NCBI GenBank assembly: GCA_946480525.1
Contig: CAMLLA010000261.1
Span: 1 to 6,212 of the forward strand
Length of the DNA stretch: 6,212 nt
DNA from: an uncultured Asticcacaulis sp.
Lineage (GTDB): Bacteria > Pseudomonadota > Alphaproteobacteria > Caulobacterales > Caulobacteraceae
Direction of reading: 5' to 3'
The translations under genes and the position numbers were made by a program. The notes under the pieces are model-generated. The model was not told the origin of the DNA. It saw only the letters and a program-made list of their open reading frames with translations, and searched no databases. Shown piece by piece: positions 1 to 5,683 of this stretch. Position 1 is the stretch's first letter. The number at the start of each line of letters is the position of its first letter.

Positions 1-1516
1 CCTTCATCAGGCCGATATTGCCTTCCTGGATCAGGTCGAGGAACTGCAGGCCGCGATTGGTGTACTTCTTGGCGATCGAGATCACGAGACGCAGATTGGC
101 TTCGACCATTTCGGTCTTGGCCTGACGGGCCTCGCGCTCGCCCTTCTGGACCGTCTGGACGATGCGGCGGAAGTCGTCGACCGCCACACCCATGTCGGTC
201 GCCAGTTGCGTCACATCACCACGGATACGGCCGATGGCGCCGGAATCGTTATCGATGAACTTCTGCCAGCGCACGCCCATGTCGCGCACCTTGTCGCCCC
301 ATTGCGGGTCGAGTTCGCGCGAATAGTAGGCGTTCAGGAACTCGGTCCGCGATATACCGTAGGAGTCCGCCAGACGCAGCAGGCGGCCTTCCAGCGACAT
401 CAGGCGCTTGTTGATGGCATAGAGCTGTTCGACCAGGGCTTCGATCCGCTGGTTGTTGAGCTTCAGCGTCTTGAGGTGACGCGTGATGGTCGAGGTGACT
501 TCCTCGTGCGCCGCCTTGTCGGCCGGATCGACCGGTTGGCCTTCCAGCTTGGCGCCGAGGATCTTGTCCTGAACGCGGCGATAGGTTTCGAACTCACCGG
601 CAATGGCGTCGAGTGTCGCCATGACACCGTCGCGCAGTTCCGATTCCATGGCCGAGACCGAAGGTCCCGCGCCATCGTCGAAGTCGTCCTCTTCCTCCTC
701 TTCGGCGGCTTCGGGCTTCTTCTCTTCTTCGTCCATCGGGACGTAATCGTCGTCGTCGTCCTCGTCGTCGCCCGATTTCTTCTTGGGCTCAGGCTTCTTG
801 GCCTCGGGCTTGGGCGCTTCCACAACCGAAGCCGGCTTGGGCTCAGGCTTCGGCTCGGGCGCCTTGACGACGGGGGCCGGCGCACGCAGCGCGATCACGC
901 CGTCATCCGCCGCTTCTTCCTCTTCGCCGTCTTCACCCAGCGCGCCCGGAGGCGGGCCTTCCGAAGGGCCGCCGCCGTAGGTGCCTTCCAGGTCGATGAT
1001 TTCGCGCAAGAGGATGCGGCCGGAACCCAGTTCTTCGCGCCACACCATGATGGCTTCGAAGGTCAGGGCCGACTCGCATAAGCCGCGGATCATGGTGTCG
1101 CGGCCGGCTTCGATGCGCTTGGCGATGGCGATTTCGCCTTCGCGCGACAGCAGTTCGACCGAACCCATTTCGCGCAGGTACATGCGCACAGGGTCGTCGG
1201 TACGGTCATAGGCCGAGGTCTTGCCGGTTTCGGCAAGCGCTCCCGCCTCTTCGCGGACGGCGACTTCGGTCGATTCGCTGGCTTCCTCTTCCGACTCGAT
1301 GACGTTGACGCCCATCTCGGTGAGCATGGCCAGCGTGTCTTCGATCTGTTCCGAAGTGAATTCTTCGGATGGCAGGACCTTGTTCAGCTCGTCCATCGTA
1401 ACGTAGCCGCGCGCCTTGGCCGCCTTGATGAACTTCTTGACCCCGGAATCGGTCAGGTCGAGCAGTGGGCCGTCGGACGGCGTATCGGTAGGGGGCCCCT
1501 CAGTCGTCGTACTCAT
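1..1516 (-). CDS. rpoD: RNA polymerase primary sigma factor RpoD (sigma-70), N-terminal 505 residues, cut by window edge
   Basis: Primary sigma factor that directs RNA polymerase to housekeeping promoters. The frame is open from ATG 1516 to the left edge. Residues ~17-75 form a region 1.1-like segment ([20 protein letters not shown]), and residues ~103-140 are region 1.2 ([20 protein letters not shown]). The variable non-conserved region follows and contains an acidic/Pro/Lys low-complexity insert at ~186-282. Residues ~466-505 are the start of region 2 ([16 protein letters not shown], then [14 protein letters not shown]). Core binding, the rest of -10 recognition, and regions 3-4 lie outside the window. 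Start choice: AAGGG lies 9 nt upstream, and residues 1-20 run directly into region 1.1. It lies 145 bp downstream of dnaG on the same strand, as in the macromolecular-synthesis operon. Identity is certain; the full length is not visible. Confidence 0.97.
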   Translation of the reverse strand, partial: MSTTTEGPPTDTPSDGPLLDLTDSGVKKFIKAAKARGYVTMDELNKVLPSEEFTSEQIEDTLAMLTEMGVNVIESEEEASESTEVAVREEAGALAETGKTSAYDRTDDPVRMYLREMGSVELLSREGEIAIAKRIEAGRDTMIRGLCESALTFEAIMVWREELGSGRILLREIIDLEGTYGGGPSEGPPPGALGEDGEEEEAADDGVIALRAPAPVVKAPEPKPEPKPASVVEAPKPEAKKPEPKKKSGDDEDDDDDYVPMDEEEKKPEAAEEEEEDDFDDGAGPSVSAMESELRDGVMATLDAIAGEFETYRRVQDKILGAKLEGQPVDPADKAAHEEVTSTITRHLKTLKLNNQRIEALVEQLYAINKRLMSLEGRLLRLADSYGISRTEFLNAYYSRELDPQWGDKVRDMGVRWQKFIDNDSGAIGRIRGDVTQLATDMGVAVDDFRRIVQTVQKGEREARQAKTEMVEANLRLVISIAKKYTNRGLQFLDLIQEGNIGLMK

Positions 1517-1533
1517 TGGCCGGCACCCTTCAT
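1513..1533 (-). CDS. Possible six-residue upstream ORF overlapping the rpoD start
   Basis: ATG 1533 opens a frame of six codons (MKGAGQ) whose TGA stop overlaps the rpoD ATG as ATGA. The only purine-rich motif lies inside it, and no Shine-Dalgarno precedes it, so it is probably not translated on its own. It is listed because the stop-start overlap is exact; coincidence is the likelier explanation. Confidence 0.1.
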   Translation of the reverse strand: MKGAGQ

Positions 1534-1550
1534 ATTTAAAAGCATATAGC
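1526..1550 (-). promoter_or_regulatory. Candidate rpoD-proximal -10 box and Shine-Dalgarno
   Basis: On the minus strand GCTATATG (1550-1543) matches the Caulobacter-type -10 GCTANAWC at 7 of 8 positions. A start site about 7 nt further would give a leader of roughly 20 nt holding AAGGG (1530-1526), 9 nt before ATG 1516. The Shine-Dalgarno is convincing and fixes the rpoD start. The promoter call is weak because no good -35 is present at the right distance (AACGCG at 1572-1567). Confidence 0.35.
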
Positions 1551-1585
1551 TCTCCGCAACTCGACCCGCGTTCCCGGCTGGGTCT

Positions 1586-1604
1586 CCGGGCCTTGCCCGG
1601 TTTT
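1586..1604 (+). terminator. Short GC hairpin with T4 tail on the plus strand
   Basis: CCGGGC (1586-1591), loop CTT, GCCCGG (1595-1600), then TTTT (1601-1604). In this orientation it resembles a weak intrinsic terminator, but no plus-strand gene ends here. It could limit antisense transcription entering dnaG. On the minus strand the same hairpin lies in the rpoD leader or spacer without a U-tract. The T-run is short, so function is uncertain. Confidence 0.25.
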
Positions 1605-1628
1605 GGTGTGTTATGGCCGGGGTATCGT

Positions 1629-1675
1629 CAACGAAGCCTTAAAGGAGCTGCGTGATCACTCTCACGCCTTCGTTG
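1629..1675 (-). other. Compound stem-loop across the dnaG stop codon
   Basis: Outer arms CAACGAAG (1629-1636) and CTTCGTTG (1668-1675) are perfect 8-bp complements. Directly inside on one side, GCGTGA (1650-1655) pairs with TCACGC (1662-1667) around a 6-nt loop, so two stems stack with a 13-nt bulge on one side. The inner stem includes the dnaG TGA. No U-run follows, so it is not a standard rho-independent terminator; an mRNA-stabilising or processing element is possible. Confidence 0.5.
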
Positions 1676-3551
1676 TACCGTCCTGCCAGATATGTCCGCT
1701 TCGTAAGGACCGCCGCAAGGAATCACGCTCCAGCTTCAGCCGCGAAAAAAATTCTGTTCCAACCTGTTCCTTGGCAGAATTCAAAGCACGATCCAACGCC
1801 GTCAAACGCGAGACCGCGTTGAACGTTTGTATCCAGCGGGCATGGGCATGCGCGAGGTCGTTGTCCGGTGCGAGGAATGGCGCGCCTGCTTTTATGGCCG
1901 CCTTTTGGATCTCGCTCAGCAATGCGCCAAGTCCTTGCTTGTGCAAATGGCGAGTCAGATTCTCTCTGTCAAGCCCCTGGTAGCGAAAAGTTAATGCCAC
2001 GAGATTGCGCGCCAGCCCCTCGAGCGCCGGATCGCCCAGGCCATAGGCTTCAAGCCCTTCGACCTGGTCGTGCATCCAGTCGGGATTGTCGATCAGTCCT
2101 TGCGCCAGGGCGGCCGACACCGGATCGAGCGCGGTAGACAGGTTACGCGCGGCGGCAACCCCTTCGGGCGTCGTCGGCGGTGGCAGAGGCTTGCCGTATC
2201 TGGCGCGCGGACCGCCGTATCCCCCCGGCCGGAAGTCAGGCCGGTATTCCGGATAGGGCGCGTCGTTGCGCTTGGGCGCGAACATGTCATCGAAGCGAGC
2301 CAGAAGGTCACGGCGATAGGTGTCGGCGAGATCCTTGTCTTCGATCGTCTGGGCAAGCGCCCGCAGGCGTTTCTTGAGACCGGCCTTGCGTTCCGGCGTA
2401 TCGAGCGGCTCGGCCTCGGCTTCGCGCGTGAACAGCACGTCGACGAACGGCTTGGTGTGGCCGATCTGATCGCGCAGGACCAGGGCGCCTTTTTCCCGCA
2501 GGATTTCGTCGGGGTCCTTGCCGCCTTCCAGGAAGCAGACCTTGAACGACTTGCCGGGCTTGAGCTTGGGCAGGGCGCGATCCAAAGCGCGATAGGCGGC
2601 GCGCAGGCCTGCCTTATCGCCGTCGAAACACAGGGTCGGCTCGGGATGGCGGCGCCACAGGATATCGATCTGCTCTTCGGTCAGCGCGGTCCCCAGCGGC
2701 GCAACGGCGGCGATCCTGGCGCGCTGGCAAGCGATGGCGTCCATATAGCCTTCGACGACGACCAGTTCCTCATGCGTCTCTTCCGCGCCCAGCAGCTTCA
2801 AAGCTTTTGGAAGACCGAACAGCATGCTGCCCTTATGGAACAGAGGCGTTTCGGGCCCGTTGAGGTACTTAGCCTTTTCATCAGGGTTCAGGGCGCGTCC
2901 GCCAAAGCTGACGACGTGGCCGCGCTGGTCCTCGATCGGGAACATCAGCCGGTCGCGGAAACGATCATAGGGCGCCTTGCCGTCGACCTCTATGAGAAGT
3001 CCGCATTCGACCAGTTCGGAGACCTTGGCGCCCTTCTGCACCAAGGCATCCTTCAATGCCTGGTGATCGCGCGGCGAATAGCCGAGCCCAAAGGTCACGA
3101 CATCCTCGTCCGACAGCCCGCGCTTTTTCAAGTAGTCGCGCGCAGCCTGGGCGGCCGGCGTCTTGTCCTGGAGCCGGGCGACGAACCACTTCTGCGCCAA
3201 CTCCATCCAGTCGCTCAAACCCCGGCGCTTCTGCTCGGCCGCCACAGCCTGGGGCGTCACCGCCGGCAGGGCCATGCCAGCTTCCATCGCCAGCTTCTCG
3301 ACCGCTTCGTTGAAGCTCAGGCGCTCGGTTTCCTGCAGGAAGGAGATGATGTCGCCGTTCTTGCCCGATGAAAAATCGAAGAACTGGCCCTTCTGGTCAT
3401 TGACGTAGAAGGACGGCGTCTTCTCCTTAGTGAAGGGTGACAGGCCGACCCATTCCTTGCCGTTACGGCGCAGCTTGACGCTCTTGCCTATGACGTCGGA
3501 CGGACGCAGGCGGGTCTTTAACTCATCGAGGAAGTGATCATCAAAACGCAC
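1662..3551 (-). CDS. dnaG: DNA primase DnaG, 629 aa, GTG start
   Basis: Synthesises RNA primers for the replication fork together with DnaB helicase. Residues ~1-95 correspond to the N-terminal zinc-binding domain, but the four usual ligands are absent: S38, T41, D59 and S62 stand where E. coli has Cys40, His43, Cys61 and Cys64. The surrounding fold residues (GLSPFTKEKTPSF, SSGKNGD) are kept. The RNAP core follows, with the basic motif DRFRDRLMFPIED at ~196-208 and FHKGSMLFGL at ~238-247. The Toprim metal site is intact: E267 in VVVEGYMD and D310/D312 in CFDGDKAG. A Pro/Gly/Arg-rich linker (~428-465) leads to the C-terminal helicase-interacting domain (~470-629). The start is GTG, since the MRFDDHFLDELK beginning is typical of alphaproteobacterial DnaG and no in-frame ATG lies close upstream. 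No Shine-Dalgarno is visible. It is divergent from the GH5 gene and upstream of rpoD. Confidence 0.97.
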   Translation of the reverse strand: MRFDDHFLDELKTRLRPSDVIGKSVKLRRNGKEWVGLSPFTKEKTPSFYVNDQKGQFFDFSSGKNGDIISFLQETERLSFNEAVEKLAMEAGMALPAVTPQAVAAEQKRRGLSDWMELAQKWFVARLQDKTPAAQAARDYLKKRGLSDEDVVTFGLGYSPRDHQALKDALVQKGAKVSELVECGLLIEVDGKAPYDRFRDRLMFPIEDQRGHVVSFGGRALNPDEKAKYLNGPETPLFHKGSMLFGLPKALKLLGAEETHEELVVVEGYMDAIACQRARIAAVAPLGTALTEEQIDILWRRHPEPTLCFDGDKAGLRAAYRALDRALPKLKPGKSFKVCFLEGGKDPDEILREKGALVLRDQIGHTKPFVDVLFTREAEAEPLDTPERKAGLKKRLRALAQTIEDKDLADTYRRDLLARFDDMFAPKRNDAPYPEYRPDFRPGGYGGPRARYGKPLPPPTTPEGVAAARNLSTALDPVSAALAQGLIDNPDWMHDQVEGLEAYGLGDPALEGLARNLVALTFRYQGLDRENLTRHLHKQGLGALLSEIQKAAIKAGAPFLAPDNDLAHAHARWIQTFNAVSRLTALDRALNSAKEQVGTEFFSRLKLERDSLRRSLRSGHIWQDGTTKA

Positions 3552-3663
3552 GGGGCTTAATATAGTCGGTCGTTGCCGATTCGCGAAATGTTCTCGTCGC
3601 GATTAATTAAACCGTTTTTCATTATTAGGTAATCTGCTAACGAAAGGAGACAGGGAGAAGACT
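3552..3663. other. Divergent dnaG / GH5 intergenic region
   Basis: 112 bp serving both directions. Besides the dnaG promoter it holds the 8-bp palindrome TTCGCGAA (3580-3587), which overlaps the dnaG -35, an AT-rich TTAATTAA (3603-3610), and two purine-rich runs, AAAGGAGA (3643-3650) and GGGAG (3653-3657). The second is the GH5 ribosome site, 6 nt before ATG 3664. I see no convincing -35/-10 pair for the GH5 gene. Confidence 0.6.
3559..3587 (-). promoter_or_regulatory. Candidate dnaG promoter, start site at or near the GTG
   Basis: On the minus strand TTCGCG (3587-3582) is followed by a 17-bp spacer and TATATT (3564-3559). The -35 matches TTGACG at 4 of 6 positions and the -10 matches TATAAT at 5 of 6. 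Seven bases separate the -10 from the GTG at 3551, so the start site would fall on or within a base or two of the initiation codon. No purine-rich ribosome site lies in between, consistent with a leaderless mRNA. Confidence 0.5.
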
Positions 3664-4632
3664 ATGAAACCCATTTTGACGCTGGCCGCTATCGCCGTCC
3701 TATTGTCAAGCCCGGCAGCAGCCGCGCCCAAGGACGCCGAGCCGGTTTTCACAACGCAGAACAGCCGGATTCATGCGCCTGACGGCAGCGAATTCATCGC
3801 GCGCGGCGTCAACCTGCAATATGGCGACCGGCCCGAGCAAGCCCTGCCCGCCATTGCCGCCATCGACAGCACCGGCGCCAACATGATCCGGCTGCAACTA
3901 CGCCGAAACACCACCGCCCAGCAACTGCGACGCGCGCTCGACGAAGCGGTAAAACACAAGATCCCGGTGATGGTCTTCTATTGGGAGAAGGACATTACCT
4001 GCGCCTCGGACAGTGCGCTGCTGCGGCGCGACACCGAAGCCCTGTGGCTGAAACGCTGGGCTGTGGTGCTCAAGACGCCGAAGTACCAGCCCTGGATCAT
4101 GCTCAACATCGCCAATGAGTGGGGGACGTCGAAGGACGGCTTCAAGGACTATGAGGCGACCTATACGGACCTGATCAAGGCTTTCCGCGCCGAAGGCTTC
4201 CGCGCGCCGATCGTCATCGACGCCGCCGATTGCGGCCAGGCAATATCGAGCTTTACCGGCGGACGCGGCAAGGCCTTTGTCGAAGCCGACCCATTGAAGA
4301 ACCTGATCGTCTCGGTTCACGCTTACCACCACCTGTGGAACAGCCCCGGCCTGATCGACGACAATATCGCCGCACTGAAGGCGACCGGCCTGCCCTTTAT
4401 GCTCGGCGAATTCGGCGACCGCGAACTGAACGAAGACGGCCATACCGTCGATCACCTCTACCTGATGCAATCGGCGCAGGCGCAGGGTGTCGGCTGGCTG
4501 GCCTGGAGCTGGAAGGGTAACGGCGGGGCAACGCGCGTGCTGGACATGTCGCAGGACTATGGCAAGGTGACGCTGACCCGCCGGGGCGAAGAGATCGTCA
4601 AAGCCTGGGGCGGGCTGAAAATCGCAAAATAG
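3664..4632 (+). CDS. Secreted glycoside hydrolase family 5 enzyme, probable endo-beta-1,4-mannanase (or cellulase), 322 aa
   Basis: Clan GH-A retaining beta-glycanase, predicted to cut a plant or microbial beta-glycan outside the cytoplasm. A signal peptide is clear: K2, a hydrophobic stretch at ~4-15, and a probable AAA|APKD cleavage near residue 21. Barrel motifs appear in order: [10 protein letters not shown] (~46-55), GANMIRLQL with Arg76, LNIANEWG with Asn151 and acid/base Glu152, SVHAYHHLW with His219/Tyr221, MLGEFGD with nucleophile Glu249, and [12 protein letters not shown] with Trp281/Trp283. From memory, the wording ([28 protein letters not shown]) resembles Bacillus-type GH5 mannanases (subfamily 8), so mannan is the best guess. 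The position after beta-3 that usually carries a conserved His reads FYWEKD (105-110) without a His. There is no carbohydrate-binding module. The start is supported by GGGAG 6 nt upstream. The stop lies 11 bp before ybjQ, suggesting co-transcription. Confidence 0.9.
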   Translation: MKPILTLAAIAVLLSSPAAAAPKDAEPVFTTQNSRIHAPDGSEFIARGVNLQYGDRPEQALPAIAAIDSTGANMIRLQLRRNTTAQQLRRALDEAVKHKIPVMVFYWEKDITCASDSALLRRDTEALWLKRWAVVLKTPKYQPWIMLNIANEWGTSKDGFKDYEATYTDLIKAFRAEGFRAPIVIDAADCGQAISSFTGGRGKAFVEADPLKNLIVSVHAYHHLWNSPGLIDDNIAALKATGLPFMLGEFGDRELNEDGHTVDHLYLMQSAQAQGVGWLAWSWKGNGGATRVLDMSQDYGKVTLTRRGEEIVKAWGGLKIAK

Positions 4633-4643
4633 GAAACGCCGCC

Positions 4644-4961
4644 ATGAAAGTGACCACGACCAACTCGATCGAGGGCAGCCAGATCACCGCCTATCTCGGT
4701 GTCGTCACCGGCGAAGCCATCCTTGGCGCCAACATCTTCCGCGACTTCTTCGCCGGCGTCCGCGACATCGTCGGCGGCCGGTCCAAGGCCTATGAGGAAG
4801 TCCTGCGTGAAGCTCGCGATGCGGCCCTGCGTGAAATGGAAGGCGAGGCCCAGAAGCGCGGCGCCAACGCCATTGTCGGCGTCGATATCGACTATTCGAC
4901 CGTCGGTCAGGGCAATATGCTGATGGTCAGTTGTTCAGGCACCGCGGTTACCGTTGGCTGA
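4644..4961 (+). CDS. ybjQ: YbjQ/UPF0145 family protein (heavy-metal-binding-like domain), 105 aa
   Basis: A small cytosolic protein of the YbjQ (UPF0145) family, whose biochemical role is not established; some databases label the fold as putative heavy-metal binding. The whole protein is the domain. The family hallmark [20 protein letters not shown] (19-38) is followed by DIVGGRS (41-47), an amphipathic helix of ~48-73, then [12 protein letters not shown] (73-84) and a terminal strand [10 protein letters not shown]. Length matches the E. coli protein (~107 aa), and I recall the hallmark as nearly identical. There is no signal peptide or membrane segment. AGGAAA, overlapping the GH5 stop, lies 7 nt before the ATG, so translation may be coupled to the upstream gene. 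The single Cys (97) and the lack of a Cys/His cluster give no support for a metal site. The functional link to GH5 is unknown and may be only positional. Confidence 0.93.
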   Translation: MKVTTTNSIEGSQITAYLGVVTGEAILGANIFRDFFAGVRDIVGGRSKAYEEVLREARDAALREMEGEAQKRGANAIVGVDIDYSTVGQGNMLMVSCSGTAVTVG

Positions 4962-5035
4962 CCGGTTTAAAGTCACGCGCCGACTTCCTATCTGACGCAG
5001 AGTGTCAGACACAAGCGTTAGTAAAAGTGCGTAGC
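4962..5035 (+). other. ybjQ-mug spacer with a 19-bp dyad
   Basis: TCTGAC (4991-4996) and GTCAGA (5004-5009) form a perfect 6-bp inverted repeat around a 7-nt centre. CTGACGC (4992-4998) also matches the Caulobacter -35 TTGACGS at 6 of 7, but no good -10 follows at the expected distance. The element could be an operator or a hairpin. There is no U-run, so no terminator after ybjQ. Confidence 0.35.
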
Positions 5036-5581
5036 ATGCCCGAAACCCGTCTCGATAAATTCGGCCTCCTCCCCGGCGAACATTGCGTTCCCGACCTGTT
5101 GGCGCCGGGACTGAAGGTCGTGTTCTGCGGAACGGCCCTGGGACGCGTTTCGGCCGAGCGAAAGGCCTACTACGCCAATCCCGGCAACTTCTTCTGGCGC
5201 ACCCTGCACAATACCGGTCTGACGCCGGAACGCGTCCGGCCGGAAAACTACGCGAGCCTGCTCGCGTATCGGATCGGCCTGACCGACTTGTGCAAGGCAT
5301 ATTTCGGTAATGACAACGAGTTGCCGGCCGACGCACTCGATGCTGAAGCCCTGCGGCAAAAAATTGCGAAGTTCCAGCCGCGCATCCTGGCCTTTACCAG
5401 CAAGACCGGAGCGAGCACCTTTCTGGGGCGTCCGACCGGATCGATTCCGCTCGGTTTCCAGCCGGAAACCGTTGGTGAAACACGCATCTACGTCCTGACC
5501 TCACCCTCGGGGCAAGCGCGCATCTTCTGGAACCAGCAGGCCTGGCAGACCCTGGCGGATGAAGTGCTGGCGATGACGTAA
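5036..5581 (+). CDS. mug: Mug-type G/U(T) mismatch-specific DNA glycosylase with non-canonical motifs, 181 aa
   Basis: Uracil-DNA glycosylase superfamily, Mug/TDG-like branch: removes U, T or related lesions from mismatches to start base-excision repair. The N-terminal core LLAPGLKVVFCG (~21-32) matches Mug, as do the lesion-pocket segment YYANPGNFFWRTLHNTGLTP (45-64) and IGLTDLCK (80-87). Motif 1 reads G32-T-A-L-G36 where E. coli Mug has GINPG with the catalytic Asn, and motif 2 reads TSPSGQAR (155-162) rather than NPSGLSR. Similar GTA-G variants are, to my recollection, common in alphaproteobacterial proteins annotated this way. The start at ATG 5036 is chosen because LDKFGLLPGE follows in a family-like way. 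A longer in-frame start at 4931 would only translate the overlap with ybjQ and the intergenic spacer. GTG 5027 is an alternative. No Shine-Dalgarno is visible for either. It follows ybjQ after 74 bp. Confidence 0.88.
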   Translation: MPETRLDKFGLLPGEHCVPDLLAPGLKVVFCGTALGRVSAERKAYYANPGNFFWRTLHNTGLTPERVRPENYASLLAYRIGLTDLCKAYFGNDNELPADALDAEALRQKIAKFQPRILAFTSKTGASTFLGRPTGSIPLGFQPETVGETRIYVLTSPSGQARIFWNQQAWQTLADEVLAMT

Positions 5582-5587
5582 GCCAAC

Positions 5588-5683
5588 ATGTCGAAACAAA
5601 AACTTTTCCTGTTAACAATTGACCTTGGGGGCCGCCCCCCCTATGTGTGCGGCCGTTTGCCCGCCCCCCCCAATAAAAAGTGA
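5588..5683 (+). CDS. Possible 31-codon leader ORF upstream of carA
   Basis: ATG 5588 starts 6 bp after the mug stop and runs to TGA 5681-5683; the peptide begins MSKQKLFLLTIDLGG and ends PPNKK. The stop overlaps GTG 5680 as GTGA. No Shine-Dalgarno precedes it and most of its length is the proposed promoter, so it would be read only on transcripts coming from mug. I recognise no family. It is more likely chance, but a leader-peptide role for carA cannot be excluded. Confidence 0.15.
   Translation: MSKQKLFLLTIDLGGRPPYVCGRLPAPPNKK
5619..5655 (+). promoter_or_regulatory. Candidate carA promoter with start site at GTTTGC
   Basis: TTGACC (5619-5624), a 17-bp spacer, then TATGTG (5642-5647). The -35 matches TTGACA at 5 of 6. 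The -10 is weak as TATAAT (3 of 6) and fits Caulobacter GCTANAWC at 5 of 8 with the correct 14-bp inter-element gap. Counting 7 nt past the -10 puts the start at about G5655, the first base of GTTTGC (5655-5660). If right, ATG 5643 is not in the transcript. Confidence 0.4.
5630..5654. promoter_or_regulatory. GC-rich dyad flanking the candidate carA -10
   Basis: GGCCGC (5630-5635) and GCGGCC (5649-5654) are perfect inverted repeats whose centre falls at 5642, the first base of the -10. Half-site centres are 19 bp apart, about two helical turns, which suits a dimeric repressor. It could instead form an RNA or cruciform hairpin if transcribed from mug. The regulator is unknown. Confidence 0.35.
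5635..5671 (+). repeat. Two homopolymer C tracts in the carA leader
   Basis: C7 at 5635-5641 and C8 at 5664-5671. GGGGG at 5627-5631 can also pair with the first tract. Such runs are prone to replication or transcriptional slippage and to sequencing error, which matters here because the carA start is unresolved. Confidence 0.8.

Larger units (their letters stand above)
1517..1661 (-). other. dnaG-rpoD intergenic region rich in inverted repeats
   Basis: 145 bp with no gene. It contains, in the direction of transcription, the end of a long stem overlapping the dnaG stop, a GC hairpin, a weaker GACCC/GGGTC pair (1563-1567 with 1580-1584), then an AT-rich stretch with a GCTATATGC box and the rpoD Shine-Dalgarno. 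There is no uridine-tract terminator on the transcribed strand, so read-through from dnaG into rpoD is expected. The hairpins could be processing or pausing sites, as in the E. coli operon where the dnaG-rpoD junction is an RNase E site; that assignment is inference. Confidence 0.6.

Noticed and set aside
206..1081. Long plus-strand open frame (291 codons) opposite rpoD
   Set aside because: It is antisense to strongly conserved RpoD sequence. Its odd composition, with hydrophobic Leu/Val/Gly runs, is the mirror of the acidic rpoD repeat region, and it has no recognisable domain.
1599..1633. TTGACG with GCCATAAC as an rpoD promoter on the minus strand
   Set aside because: Both boxes look good singly, but only 8 bp separate them, too short for sigma-70-type spacing.
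2070..3371. 433-codon plus-strand open frame opposite dnaG
   Set aside because: The opposite strand encodes an unmistakable DnaG with intact Toprim motifs. High-GC codon bias commonly leaves the complementary frame open, and no family is evident.
3603..3621. Possible CtrA site (TTAA-N7-TTAA) in the dnaG/GH5 gap
   Set aside because: TTAA at 3607 is followed after 7 bases by TTCA, not TTAA. In an AT-rich stretch this imperfect match is not convincing.
4932..4960. LexA-type GTTC-N7-GTTC box near mug
   Set aside because: The GTTC in the ybjQ 3' end is followed after 7 bases by GCGG, so the second half-site is absent.
4931..5035. Longer N-terminus for the mug product starting inside ybjQ
   Set aside because: The extra 35 residues translate the ybjQ 3' end out of frame and the spacer dyad, and do not resemble the start of a Mug protein.
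5601..5642. Rho-independent terminator after mug
   Set aside because: The GGGGG/CCCCC pairing has no T-run after it, and the T-run at 5604-5607 comes before it, not after.
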